Shown in pieces: positions 34,073-47,093 of a DNA stretch of 64,000 nucleotides. The notes under the pieces are model-generated. The model saw only the letters and a list, made by a program, of their open reading frames with translations. It was not told the origin of the DNA and made no database searches. This DNA comes from Chamaecyparis obtusa (taxonomy: Eukaryota > Streptophyta > Pinopsida > Cupressales > Cupressaceae): positions 372,001-436,000 of the forward strand of contig BSBK01000524.1 of NCBI GenBank assembly GCA_027943335.1, given 5' to 3'. A program made the translations under genes and the position numbers. How positions within the stretch are numbered: position 1 is the first letter of the stretch; every line of letters starts with the position of its first letter.

Positions 34073-35171
34073 TGTAGACACCTAAAATTGATTAATTACA
34101 TTAATTAAATTTAGTTAGCTTAGTTACATTTGTTAATTAAATAATGAAACATTATTTAATTAATTAATGTCATCCCTTAGCTCAATTGATCTAATTAATT
34201 AAGTGATGACCTTTTAATTAATTAATGGAAAACCATAATCCATTTAATTAATTAATTCCCATCATTCCTCTGTTAAATGAAATAAATAATTTGTTTTTTA
34301 TTTAATTCACTTTTGCCCTTTTCCTCTTTTCTCTAATAATAAATTAATTTAAATAACTAATTCATTTTTGTCACATGACTCCTAACTTTAACCCCACTTT
34401 AATCTAACCCACTAACTAACCCTAAGGTCCTAACCAACCTTATCCCCTTAACGTCCATCGAACCCCTAACCCACTAACTAACCCAAGGTTCAAACCAACC
34501 TTATCCATTCAAACCTCCCTCTAACCAATCTTATCCTAACCTCCTCCAAATATGTGCACATTCCTATCTTTATTAAATAGGAAAATAACCTCCATTTTTT
34601 GTGGCATCTCTCCAAAATGGACACCTATCATCCCCACCACTTGTCACATTCTTGAATGCCACTTCATTTTAATGGATCTTCACTTTGCACCCAATTCCTA
34701 TTTAATCCCCCTATTTTACTTTACAAATCATCCACTTTCATGCATAGTAATTACATAATGTCAATTTGTCTTTGGAATTTATAGCTCATTTTAATCATTT
34801 GGCTTCCATAATTGCATCCATTTTTAGTCTTTTAGCATCCATATTGCACTCATCTTATCTTGATTGTATGCATTTTTCACCATGATCATATCAAATAAAT
34901 CTATAATCTCATCATCATCTTGCATTTATGATCATATTTACTTACATCATCATGGAGCTTGTTGAGCATCATTGAAGGCCAACTTGTGAGCATACATACC
35001 AAATTGAAAGATCAAGGGAATGTCCTCATCAAAAGAGGCTCAAGTTTGCATTTAATTTTCTTTCTTAGTTATTTTAAATAGTTTCTTTTTATCTCCCAAT
35101 CTTGAGTGTTTTCTTTCAATTTGTGTAGCTAGATTCTTAGCTTAGTCTTTTAATAATCTATTTAGCACACA
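34073..35171 (+). repeat. Probable solo LTR of the Tat-like family
   Basis: Starts TGTAGACACCTAAAATTG and ends TTTAGCACACA, close to the ends of the element A LTR (TGTATGCACCCTAAAATG...TTTTAGCACACA), and has nearly the same length (1099 versus 1093 bases). The interior shares its style, TTAATTAA-rich then TTGCAT/CATCAT-rich, but was not aligned base by base. No matching target duplication was seen, and no internal element sequence follows. Confidence 0.5.
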
Positions 35172-36785
35172 TTTTGTTACACACACCCGCAACAAGAAAA
35201 AGACCTTTGTACCAAACCCCCTACACTCACAACCTTGAGAGTGTTGTTGACAAAGGACAATGGATGGAAAAGAGAACCCAACACACCACAAAAAAATTCT
35301 TGATGCCTTGTTTAAGAAGTAGGGAAAAATGCCAAATCTTAGTGGGAAAAAAGAGCTCCCAACACACTGTGGCTAAACCCTTAATGGTCAGCTTCAGAAT
35401 TAGGGCATAAAAGTTGAGGCTTTGTGGGATCACAAAAGAGGCCAAAAAATCCAAGCTTCAAACTCTGAGTAGTTGAAAACCTCAAGCTCTTGCTTGGCTC
35501 TAGAGAGCCTACTACTTCCACACTTGCTCCCACCCATTTATTTTTTATTCAAAACCCACTCATGCTTTTTATATGTTAATAATGTTTCAATTTGGAATAT
35601 TATAAATATAATTCTAAATTTATAATTAATAAATATTATAAATTATTATTAGTTTTTTTTTATAGGCAAGTCCTATCGAGATGAGGGTATTTCCCTTTAT
35701 TCAAAAAGAACAAGATTTCATTATGATTAGATGTGCATAAGGAAACTCATTCCTGCACCAACATCCTAGATATGTTCCATATCTAAGTCAGAAAGGATAT
35801 CTAGGTTAGCTACCTAGAGTACATTGATAGAAGCAAAGTTATCATTTTTTGTGTAGTTCCTAAAGATCTCCTAGCCCTCTTTCATCCTTTACTCCTTTCC
35901 TTCTTCATCCAATTTGAAAACATAACTGAGAAATCCAGATATAGTGTTTGCATCAATCTCTCCCAATGCATCTGAAATCGTAGACCAATTATAACCTCTT
36001 ACCATTCCGATTCCTATTTCTCTTACTTTTTATATGGATCCCAACATTTTCATCAAAGGAGTAAAGAGCTTATATACTACATGACATCATGGATCATTGC
36101 CCTTCAAGACTCTCCTATGGACTTTCCACATCACAACAACAATTGGCTCCAAAAATAAACACCATTTTGTTTCTTTCAAAGCACACACTCTTCTCAATCT
36201 TAGCTTTGGCCATTGTAGCACACTGTAATATATAGGCTTATACTTCATGAAGGTTGGTGTAAGCACATGCAATGTTGTTTTTCATGTCTCTTGAGTCATT
36301 CCCCAACTCATAGTCAGATGATAGAATCGAATCCAATGCAATCATCCTATTTTAGCGTGTCTCTGCCACTTATAATCTCTATGGCTCTATTTGAATCTCA
36401 TCTAGGATCCGATTTCCTTGTATGAGTAGTAATTTAAGTGAGTGGTCACCATAACATGGTGTGTGCATTGGTTTATTATGCTTATACATACCTTTTGCAT
36501 TCATGAAGTCATCCCTCCATGTATCTTTCTCTTCTACCCATTGATTTTAAACTTTTACTTTTATTGAGTTACCATTATTCTGTATGTTTAACATAATATT
36601 ACTAATGCATGACAAGTCTACATATCTTTTTAATTATCTTTCCAAGCTATCTATCTTTTGAATCCAACTTCTTTATACCTCTACATGTTTGTGTTAGATC
36701 CATTAGGTCTAAGTAGCGAGACTTGCAAAACATGTAAAAAGGGCTAATTAGAAACATTATCATTCATACAAATAGTTATTAAACC
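35172..36785. other. No gene recognised
   Basis: Short open frames only. May hold decayed 3' sequence of the minus-strand LINE whose RNase H part follows, but nothing can be shown. Confidence 0.4.
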
Positions 36786-37235
36786 ATCCTATCTATCAAG
36801 GTTTGAGTTCACTAGCCAATGTTCATCCTGGAGGGTCCCCTCATTAGCCAATTTGTTTGCTACCATATTAGCTTGTTTTAAAATGTGTGACATGGAGTAT
36901 TTTGAAAGCTCTGCACACAATTGGAGGATGATCTCCAACTTCTCTTTTAGTTTCCAATTGGGGGTGTCTTTCCCAATAACTACATTCACATAATTGATTG
37001 GGAATCCCCTTCAATATTTACCTTGGTTATTCCTTTTATCTTACATAGTTGAAGACCCAATAACAATGCTTCAAACTCTTCTTCATTATTAGTCATTATT
37101 CCCAAACATTTTGAAGCTGCCCACACATATTTACCTTCATAGTATCACACTATAGACCCATCCCTAGCACTTCCTGGATTCCTTTTAGAAGCTCTATCAA
37201 AATTTAGCTTCCATCAATCTCTTTAGGGTTTTATC
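36786..37235 (-). pseudogene. RNase H (RVT_3-like) remnant, minus strand
   Basis: Reading the minus strand from about 37,210 gives LNFDRASKRNPGSARDGSI, the start of a plant RNase H of the LINE-linked kind. TNNEEEFEALLLGLQLCK and VNIEGDSQSI follow with the catalytic Glu and Asp. After stops and a frame change come NWKLKEKLEIIL, HILKQANMVANKLANEG and a tail near 36,790. At least two breaks, so not functional. Its orientation is opposite to the LINE that starts at about 37.4 kb. Confidence 0.7.
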
Positions 37236-37277
37236 CATTTAGGATCAACCCTCCTTAGTTTCTTAATAGAAGGAAGG

Positions 37278-37354
37278 GAGACCTCTTTACACTTTCCCAC
37301 CTCTTTTGAATCTCAAGGAGACCTCTTTACACTTTCCCACCTTTTTTGAATCTC
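37278..37354. repeat. 40-bp tandem duplication at the junction of two LINE remnants
   Basis: GGAGACCTCTTTACACTTTC starts at 37,278 and again at 37,318; the unit is 40 bases with two mismatches. It lies where the minus-strand RNase H remnant meets the plus-strand LINE. Confidence 0.85.
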
Positions 37355-37373
37355 ATCGTCCTATTGTCAAATA

Positions 37374-39404
37374 TATTGAATTTGGTAATAAATATTATAT
37401 TATTATTCTAATACTCTCAAGGACAATAAATCCCTTGGTTTGGATGGGCTCCTTGTTGAATTCTATAAAGCTAATATTGACTAGGTCACTAAAGATCTTT
37501 ATGATTTATACTCAGAAGCTTTTGAAACTGGCACCCTAGGGGAGTCCATTAATATGGGCATTGTGAAACTTATCCCTAAAGATGGAGATAAAGCCCTCAT
37601 TAAAAATTGGTGGCCAATTACTCTCCTCAATGTCTCCTATAAAATCCTAGCCAAAGTCCTTGCCTCTCTCCTTGAAAAAATCTTTCCCTGCAAGTTCATT
37701 TGTTCTACCCAAACTAGGTTCATTAAGGGCAGATATATCTTGGAAAATCTTGTTACTAGCTGGGAATCTATGGAATGGGCCAAGTCCTCTAATCGAGACG
37801 CTACCATGTTCCTTGTTGATTTTGAGAAATCCTACGATAGGGTGGAGTGGGACTTCATCCTCATGATTCTTAAAGCCTTTGGTTTCCCTAGTGAATTATG
37901 TAGGTATGTTCAAGTCCTCCTTAAAGATGCTTCTTCCCTGATTGAGGTTAATGGGACCTTCTCTCATCCTATCCCGCTTACTAGATCAATCAGACAGGGA
38001 TGCCCTCCCCCCCCTACTCTATTTGTTATTGCCTCAGATGCCTTATTCTACCTCCTTAGAGATGATACCCTATCTCCTAGAGTTCATGGTATTAAGCTTC
38101 CTGACGATTCTGAATTACTTAACATTCAGTTTTCTAATGATACTTCGCTCTTCCTGGAGATTTCTAGACACAACATTGAATGCCTCACTCAAAAACTTGA
38201 CATCTTTGGAAGAGCCTTGGGTGCTCGTATATCCAACTCCAAATCTACCTTGCTTGGGTGGAAAGAGGAATCCCCATATTGGCTTCAACAATTTGGCTAC
38301 TCATGGGGAGGACCTAACAAGATTGTTAGATATCTTGGTATCCCTTTCTCTATTTCTCCCTCCCTTAAGGATATGTGGCTTTGGGTCAAAGAAAGGATTG
38401 ATAAAAAGCTCAATAAGTGGAACAATAGGGTTCTCTCCCTTCTTGGTAGGGTCCAAGTCTATCAGAAGATCCTCTCCTCCTACAGTATATACTACTCCTC
38501 TGCTTGGATGTTTAGCAATTATTAAATCTTTGAAATCCAAAAGTCCATCAGAAGTTTCCTGTGGTCTGATGGCAAGGGTAAAAGGAAGGCTCATGTTGTC
38601 AAATAGAGCTAGTGTCACATTGACAAAAAGCTTGGAGGTCTGGGTCTTAAGGATCTTAGGATGCAAGGAATGTCCCTTGCTGCCAAATGGATTTTTCATG
38701 CTCTGGAAGGACAAGAACCCTGGAAGATTCTTGTCAGAAACAACATCCAAAATGGTGTCCCTAAGTCTGCCACATCTTGGAAAGATATCCCATTCTGTGA
38801 TTTGGTTGCTAGTCATTTCTCTGTGTCTGTCCAAGGCACTTGGGTCTTCAAGTCCATATGGGAAGCCTAGGAGCATGTGCGTGGATTTATAGACAACTCT
38901 AATATTGACTATAGCTACACCCTGCATGGGGAAAGATCGATATGGTGTCCAACCTCTACCATAATAATAAACCCCTTCCCTTAACCCAAGGTTGCTATGC
39001 TAAGTAATGGTAAAATAAGGACATTAAGTGTATTATGGACATCTTGGAGCATAATAATCTTATCAGCTGGGAGAATCTTAGCAATAATTTTGGCCTTCCT
39101 AAATCTCACAAGAGAGATTACAACATGATTAAAAATGCTTGTGTTTCCCTTAACCTTCCTAAAAACACTGATCTTGACTCTCACTTCCTTCATTCCGTTG
39201 GAAAGATGGTTCCCTTCTCTCTAAAGTCAAAGTCAAGGATATTTATAAGCTTCTCAACTATGACACCTCAGTGACTAATCACATTAATTCTTTTTGGTAT
39301 GTCGACACTAGTTCCTCTGACTGGCAGAAAATGTTTGATAAACTTTGGATTCCTCTCATCCCCCCTAAGATCAAGTTCTTCAAGTGGAAACTCATGCTTG
39401 ATAG
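37374..39404 (+). pseudogene. L1-type LINE reverse transcriptase, 5' segment
   Basis: The RT begins around 37,415 (NKSLGLDGLLVEFYKANID, then TAG 37,482-37,484). The frame 37,554-38,525 covers the fingers and palm: IKLIP-like start (VKLIPKDGD), ITLLNVSYKILAK, VDFEKSYDRVEW and SIRQGCPPPPTLF. The catalytic FxDD motif reads FSNDT (about 38,131-38,145), so one of the two Asp is lost. The frame goes on with further stops (38,523-38,525 and near 38,604) as the thumb and connection region (GGLGLKDLRMQGMSLAAKW), and shifts frame by 39,035. It ends at 39,404 where a copia-type element is inserted and resumes at 45,065. The endonuclease domain of a full LINE is absent, so it is 5'-truncated. Role when active: target-primed reverse transcription. 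Confidence 0.88.
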
Positions 39405-39785
<381 letters not shown>

Positions 39786-39800
39786 CTCCCTCTTAGCAAG
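39786..39800 (-). other. Polypurine tract of the copia-type element
   Basis: The minus strand reads CTTGCTAAGAGGGAG directly before the LTR start TGTTAAG. Confidence 0.8.
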
Positions 39801-39954
39801 AGAGGATTTAATCAATAATTTTGAATTCATCATCATGTCCTTTGGCACATTTTGGGACAACAACTTAATCTAGTCTAATCTTGATTCACGTGTTGTTATG
39901 AACCCTGACCAATTTAGAACAACATAAAGAAGTCATTAGTCATGATCAATACTT

Positions 39955-40450
39955 ATTATCTCAATATCATGATATCTGACATAATCAAGGACAACCCTGT
40001 TAGGGTGTCAATCATGATATAGTAGTTATTACACAATCCAGTAATAACATAAGCATCAAGATATCCAGCATAATCTAGGACAACCCTATTCGGGTATTAA
40101 TCTTGAAGCTTGGTTAACTATGTTATCAATATCATGATATCCAACATAATCTAGGACAACCCTGTTAGGGTGTCAATCATGATATAGTAGTTATTACACA
40201 ATCTAGTAATAACATAAGCATCAAGATATCCGGCACAGTCCAAGACAACCCTGTTTGAGTGTCAATCTTGAAGCTTGGTTAACTATTGTCAATATCATGA
40301 TATCCGGCACAATCTAGGACAACCCTGTTAGAGTGTCAATCATGATATAGTAGTTATTACACAATCCAGTAATAACATAAGCATCAAGATATTCAGCACA
40401 ATCCAGGACAACCCTGTTTGGGTGTCAATCTTGAAGCTTGGTTAACTATT
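39955..40450. repeat. ~164-bp tandem repeat, three units
   Basis: TAGGGTGTCAATCATGATAT recurs at 40,001, 40,167 and 40,329 (slightly changed). Within each unit a shorter block (GGACAACCCTGTT) occurs twice. Inside the copia-type element, near its 3' end; non-coding. Confidence 0.85.
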
Positions 40451-43400
40451 GTCAAGATCATCACCTTGAAATAGTGACCCTAATTATTTACATAGAAGAT
40501 CATTATCTTCTTTGAACAAAAATGAAAGAATGGACCCATAAAGTCACCTTGACTCTTCTCAGAGGGTGGATCCACTATGGCTCATCCCAGGGAGTGGAAA
40601 CCAAGACTTCCACCTTAGACTTGTCTATCAAAGACAAGAATTATTTAAGATACAAAAATGATGGATCACTGACGTTGAAACCTTCTTTTCAGCTAAGGCT
40701 TTACTCCTCAACATACCAAGGTTATCTGAAAGTACACAATCTTCTTTCTAGCAAGGGATTTGGTAAGAATATTGGTTGTTTGTTCACACTGTCTCATAGT
40801 CTTGGTGAATTCTGAGCTTACAAAGTATACACCATCTTGACATGGTACACTCCCTCTGAATTTGTATGACCAAGATCCTGGGGTGCCAACTTAATTTGAT
40901 CTTCTAGATTCTCCCTCTGACATATAGCCTTCTCACATGGTAATAACCATAATTCTCTGCTACAATTTCTTGATTACTAGAGAACCAACAAAATATGGGC
41001 TACTCCCTCTAAATCAAGATCCTCGAATGTCCACTGATGCAGATCCTTTAGCTTCTCCCTCTGTCACGAAGGCATAGCATGTTTATATACTCAACTCAGT
41101 GTCACTACAAGATGTCACTTCATACCTTCCTTCTTGAGGGAACCAATACGAATAATCTGAATAGTCATAAGGTTACATCAGCTAGCATAAGATGCATTTT
41201 AATCTTTCCCAAGGCCACAACATTAACACTCCCTCTTGGACGTGAGGGAAGATAATAGAGACCTCTAGTATGATGTTTATCTCAATGAGTTGTAGTCTCA
41301 TGATGTATGTAATGCCTTAATTAGGGATTCTATCCATGTGCATCTCATCGGTGATTCTATCCATGAGTTCCCACAACTATAATCTTAGAATTTTTTTACC
41401 TTCAATAGTGAACTCCCTCTCAATCAATATAATCGAGTTTGTCCAAGTTGATTGAAACATCTGTTTCCTTAGAAGCTAAATTTTGCCAACTTCTTGACCT
41501 TTCTGAAGATGTCAGAGATAGATTACGAATAGTTCATAAAGCTAAACTATCTTGAATATAAAAATGATAAAAGAATACAAAATTTAATGAATTACACACT
41601 ACAAACTCATATGGATTAATAAAACATGAGATACTTATCTTTTCAAATATTTTCAACTATCTCCTTTTGTAAGGTGAGCCCATTAAGATGATACTCATAC
41701 CCATCGTCCTTCTTCATAACATATTGGTTTCATTTTGATCTTTATGTTAATTTTCTTCTTTACAAATCACATCTCATTATGATAGCTACCGATTATATGT
41801 TGACTTCATACATTATCGGCATCTAATTATCTTGGTTATTGTCCCACTTGTAATGTCCCCTTTTGATCGTATCTCAAAATTAAGGGATAATCAAATTGAA
41901 GTCTATAATGTACCTAACATAGAAATATAATGCTATCGCTTACAATGATATGGTATTGTCTCCAATATGGAATTATAACCTTTCAATATATATGTGTTAT
42001 TTCTACTTTGAACTGCTTATCTCTACAACTATGGTGGGTTCTTTGATTTTGATTTCAGACTCATGCAATTAGTAATGTTGAATGGAAGGTGATGTCTCAT
42101 GCCTCTATACTCATCACCTTTCATAGTAGTTACTAATTTCACCTCTTCAAACTTGTATGCAAAATTGATATCGAAATTGGTTTGTTATTCAAGGAATTTC
42201 AGTTATAATCCTTAACACAATCGCTGCATAACCATATCTAATTCATGTCTCTTCACAAAGTTAAATTGGCATTTGCACATTTGATATAATCACACTCCAC
42301 AAATCCTAATCCCTGGCAACTTGGAGCATAACAACATTGATTATACTTGTGTTGCCACTAATCATCGATATATTAATTAGATTGATGTAATTAAGTGATT
42401 CCCAACTGCTTTATCGATTTCTTCAACTTAGAACAAATTGTCGATTAGTTCATTCATACCAATTAGACTGATAATCTTTCTTGCAATCGATACTTATCAA
42501 GGTGCTTACTCTAATCTTTCATCCTGCTCTATAATGATAAAGATTGCATAACAATATATCAACAATATATGATGGCTGTGTCTGACATGCAGATAAATGT
42601 ATGCTCAAATAACTTGTAATGTTGTCTTTGATATGCAATGGATCACATGTGAATGTGTAGGTCAACTGGTACAATATTAATGTGCACTGTATATTGTATA
42701 GGTTGTATCTGGTATGTTGATATTAATATGCTTTGAACAACGGAAGGAGTCTCTGATATAATCTATGTGAATATGCTTTAGTATGATGTCGTCTCTAACT
42801 ATTCCTTATAGCACTTGCACCAATGATTGCCAAGGCAATGCAATGCTCTAAACAGAGCAATCCACGAAGGGATATGATTTATATTATATTCTCCAATTCA
42901 ACTAATCCTTGATTGAATAATTTCAATCTTTATTAAATATCCCAGGCACCAAATGATTGCATCTTATGGATAATAGACATATCCTTTGTTAAGGATTAAT
43001 TAATCCTTAATATCGCACCTCTCCATATTAAAGTCACTATTGTTAACTGCTTCCTTATGATAATCAATAATTATCATTGGTTTGGGTTTCGATAGTATCA
43101 CACCATGGGACTTCCATCACTGATGATTACCAACCATACTCGCTGCCATCTCATGGCACAACAATAGATCTTTTGATCTGATGAAGGGAATACCACAAGC
43201 ACATAACATAAATAGAGAAACAACAACAATAATATGCAAGAACAGAAAATTGGCTTCTTATTATCTCCAAAAATGTGGGATTACAAACTTTCAGAATTAC
43301 AATATGCAAAGCCACATGGGCATTCCCTTACAATATTCTGTAGGACAAAGCCTTGAATCAATACCCAGATCTACTACCTCGAACTATTCTGAACTGCCTA

Positions 43401-44758
43401 AGACAATAATACAACCTTCCTTATATAGGCAATTTTCCATCGCCTGGGAAGGTTCCAGAATTTTAGCCAATAAGGCCGACCAAACTTAGAATTATTTTAT
43501 TTTACATTTTATTACATCATAGTCGGCTCAAGATAACCTTTGAAACTCGAACAAAAATTTTGAAGAAAATTATTTTTTGCCATTTCAGGTGGCCCAACTT
43601 TCGAAGACCATAAGTCATCACCAGTTGACCCAATTGGTTATTATAACCCCATTTCGGAAACACCACGAAGCGCTCTACAGGCTTGGCTAGTGCAAGTGCC
43701 CATCACCCAAATTTTGGACCTCATCCGGGGCCTCTAAAGCCTTCAAAACTGAGTTCAAAGTTTCTATACCCTGCTGCCAATATCGAAAATCTTCAATATC
43801 TTCAAAACTAGACTTGATCTAGCCATGAAACTTTGCTGGCAAGCTGATATGACTGAGATGAACCTCCACATGTAAAATTAGAACATTCTGAGATCGTAAG
43901 ACCAACTTACTAAAAATAGCAAGTTTCCATAAATAGCAACTCTGCACAAGATAGCCCTTATTGAATACAAAAATAGAAATATTTTTGAGTGATGCAAGAT
44001 TGCTCTTACACCCAGGATGCTCCTGCATCATGATCACTATTGTAATTAATATACTTTGTGCATATAATCCAATCAGTAATGTTCCAGATGATTAACTCAA
44101 TCACTGTCCATAATATCATTTGGCATAATGGCTTGACCGATTATGATAGTCTTGTATCCGATGTCTTTTCCTTATTGATATCAAATAGTTGTTCTTGTGA
44201 ATTGTCTTAACATGATAATTTGCCATGGGACGATGTCTCACATTTGTAGGCAAATGTCCACAAGGGAGTTTTTGTTCCCAAATAGGAAAGCTGGCATGAA
44301 TTCCTCTGCCTCCACCACAGCTAGAAATACAAAATGTTCTTAGCGCATGGTCTACTACTCTGAAATGACAACTTTGTATTTAAGTATCCACAATTGATGA
44401 AATATCAAATGTCCTCTGAATTGCGTAAAGGAAGTTTTTGATTCCCAATCATATATATATTATATTGTCCCTTTCCTTCTCACTATTTATGTAAAGTCCT
44501 TCGGCTTGCAATCTTCTCTTCCTGTGAGCTGTTTCCTAATCAGGATATACTCTGTGTTGTCTGGATGTTGTCTATGGTGCAATTGACTCTTACTTATGCG
44601 TCCTTTCACTTGTTAATGGGTGGATCAACACCATCTTACTTGACTGCCCATTCTTCAGATTATATCGATGCTAAATCTATTTGCTGACTGTGTTTATGGC
44701 GCAGCCTTAAATGCTCACTATTTATCTTGAGACATGCCATATATTTTCCTATAGGTTA
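40451..44758 (-). other. Interior of the copia-type element without genes
   Basis: No gag, protease, integrase, RT or RNase H motif seen in any frame. Short frames such as 40,522-40,815 on + show no domain. The CTCCCTCT motif recurs many times between 40,850 and 41,410. Confidence 0.6.
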
Positions 44759-44771
44759 GGCTCTGATACCA
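44759..44771 (-). other. Primer-binding site (initiator tRNA-Met type)
   Basis: The minus strand reads TGGTATCAGAGCC directly after the right LTR, the standard site for most plant copia elements. Confidence 0.92.
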
Positions 44772-45064
44772 TGTTGTAAAATCAAGACCATCCTATAGAG
44801 AATATATATGAGGCTGTACTGAAATAGATTACCGTTGTGATTGATCTTTTCACCAGCCATCGATATGCATTTATATCCTTTGAATAGTCATGTCTTGAAG
44901 AGCAATGACCATATGTGGCTTATGCTACGTAGGGTCATGACTCTTCATAATCGATTATTAATAATAACTACATTGTAACATATATAATTATCAAATGATC
45001 TTAATACACACACACACACACACACATATATATTACTATATCCGAACATAGCTATATCTTAACA
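44772..45064 (-). repeat. Right (5') LTR of the copia-type element
   Basis: 293 bases, matching the left LTR with few changes outside the microsatellite. Confidence 0.92.
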
Positions 45065-45905
45065 GATAGACTACATGTTAGGAATCACTTGGCTACTTAT
45101 GACATTTGCTTTGTTTGTAGGATGCCTGAGACTATGCGGCATATTTTTTTTTTTACTGTATCTTTGCCAGAGAAATTTGGTTGATGTTTGGAATATCTCT
45201 TATTGAGCACTTTTGTACTCTTGACATTATTACTGGTTTCATTCATGGGCTTAAAAATGATGCTAATATGTTCTAGCAAATTCTTTCTTCTGTCATCCTT
45301 TGGTTTATCTGGAAATTCCGAAATGAGGAAAAGTTTCAAGGTAATGGTGGGTCTCTTACTGGTTTCTTTAGAAAACTCATTCGTTTTAAAACTGTTGCGC
45401 AAGTCTGTTGTGTTATGAATTTGGAAAGGGAAAAGTTGATGCGGTTCCTTAGAGACGGACATGCTACTATGTTCATTTATGAAATGAAAGATGGCTTTGA
45501 GTGGGCTAGCATTGCGAAAAATCAGACTACCTTTGATGATGCGCTCAAGAAGTTGATCAAGGATATCAAAGACAATAGAGGTCCCTACTTTGACAAGCTT
45601 GAGATGTTTGCTTAGATCCTGGATCGGAAGAAGGTGGTCTGGATAGAGGGTTCTCAAGGCTAGACCCCCTGGGTGGAAAATCTTGATGAGGTTCTTCAAT
45701 AGGAGAACTTTCTTTGCTGATCACCCTTTTTGTCAATATTATCACGAAGAACGGTTATCTACTCTGTTTCTTTTGTGACTCTTGTTGTTGGATGATTATA
45801 TACCTACTGTGATGTAGTGGTTCGTTCTGCTATGTTTGCTTGTTGAAACGTTGCCTCCCTTTATCTTTGTATAAACTCTTTTGATCCCTCATTTTTTAAT
45901 ATTAA
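45065..45905 (+). pseudogene. LINE C-terminal segment (zinc-binding region) and 3' end
   Basis: Continues the LINE interrupted at 39,404. The joined frame passes through LHVRNHLATYDICFVC with a C-x2-C pair, then MRHIFF with a His, the zinc-binding region typical of plant LINE RT ends. Then come CIFAREIWLMFG and a stop near 45,273; the frame closes after KLEMFA at 45,615. The 3' untranslated part runs to about 45,905 and ends in an A/T-rich stretch without a clean poly(A). It helps fix the LINE orientation and shows that the copia-type insertion is younger than the LINE. Confidence 0.82.
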
Positions 45906-47084
45906 AAAATTATTTATATACTATTTATTTATTTACAAATATAAATTTTGAACAACAAATATTAATTTTGTTTTAAATTAAAAAACCCCACCTCAATATC
46001 TTTAATATAATATTTTTTATATTATTATATTTATATTAAAAAAATTAAAACTCATTATTATAACTAAAATTATACTATAAAGTATATTTCTTTCATATTG
46101 GAAAAATTAGCACAAACCCAATTCAAAAAAACATTCAAACAATTATAAAAAATATAAAATATAAAAAAATATCTGAAACACAATTATAGAAAAAAGAAAG
46201 AGATTACCAAAAATAATATACATAAAAAGTATCCGATTTTCCACCATTTAAACTTAGAAATCCTTAATCTCTCCGGTTGCGTTGGCTGAAAATTTTGGGA
46301 ATTCATCTTTATTCACATGCCGTTGATTTCACTCACTGGCGGATCTACTAGAGTGGATTTAAACTTCATATTTATTAAAAGAAGAAACGTTATTAACTTT
46401 CTTCATCGATTTAACAAGACCGAATAACCCTAATCAGGCCCTGCAATTTGATGATGGTAAACTGTAAAAAAATGTTACAGCTAATATAGTATTTTATTTA
46501 ATGATATAAATATATGTTATTTCATAATATGATTGTTTACAATATCTTAAATGATAAAATATAAATATTTTTAAATTTTAAGATATAATTATTAAGTATT
46601 ATTTAATATATGTAATATATATGTTTCTATTTTGTTTATTATCTATTTATATTAATTTAAAATCTTTTTAAAATATAACATACAATTTTTGCATATATTA
46701 CTAATTTATTATATATATATATAAAGTTATATATTTATATTTATTTAAAATATTTTTTAAAATAAACATATGAACTTAGTTCATTTGAGATATTTTCATA
46801 TAAGTCTTTTTAAATTTAATATTTTTTTATCACAATTAAAATTTTTTATATGATTTATTAATTATTATATGAATTTTGACAATCAGTTTTTTTTACAAAA
46901 TGTAAAATAAAAAATATTAAAATGATTAAACGTAATAAAAATGAAATGACAGGTAGGGGTGACCGTCAAATCCCAGGCCTGGCCCTAATATAGCGTTTCT
47001 CAAAAATACCAGTCATTTTCTTATTTAAAAGCATTTGCAGGAATATCACATTTATTTTAATATTTTATCCGACCACATCATGAC
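45906..47084. other. AT-rich intergenic sequence, no gene seen
   Basis: Long A/T runs with no coding frame of note up to the target duplication of the foldback element. Confidence 0.6.
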
Positions 47085-47093
47085 GAATAAGAA

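Noticed and set aside
40522..40815. 97-codon plus-strand frame
   Set aside because: Inside the non-coding, minus-oriented copia-type element; no domain and no homologous second copy.
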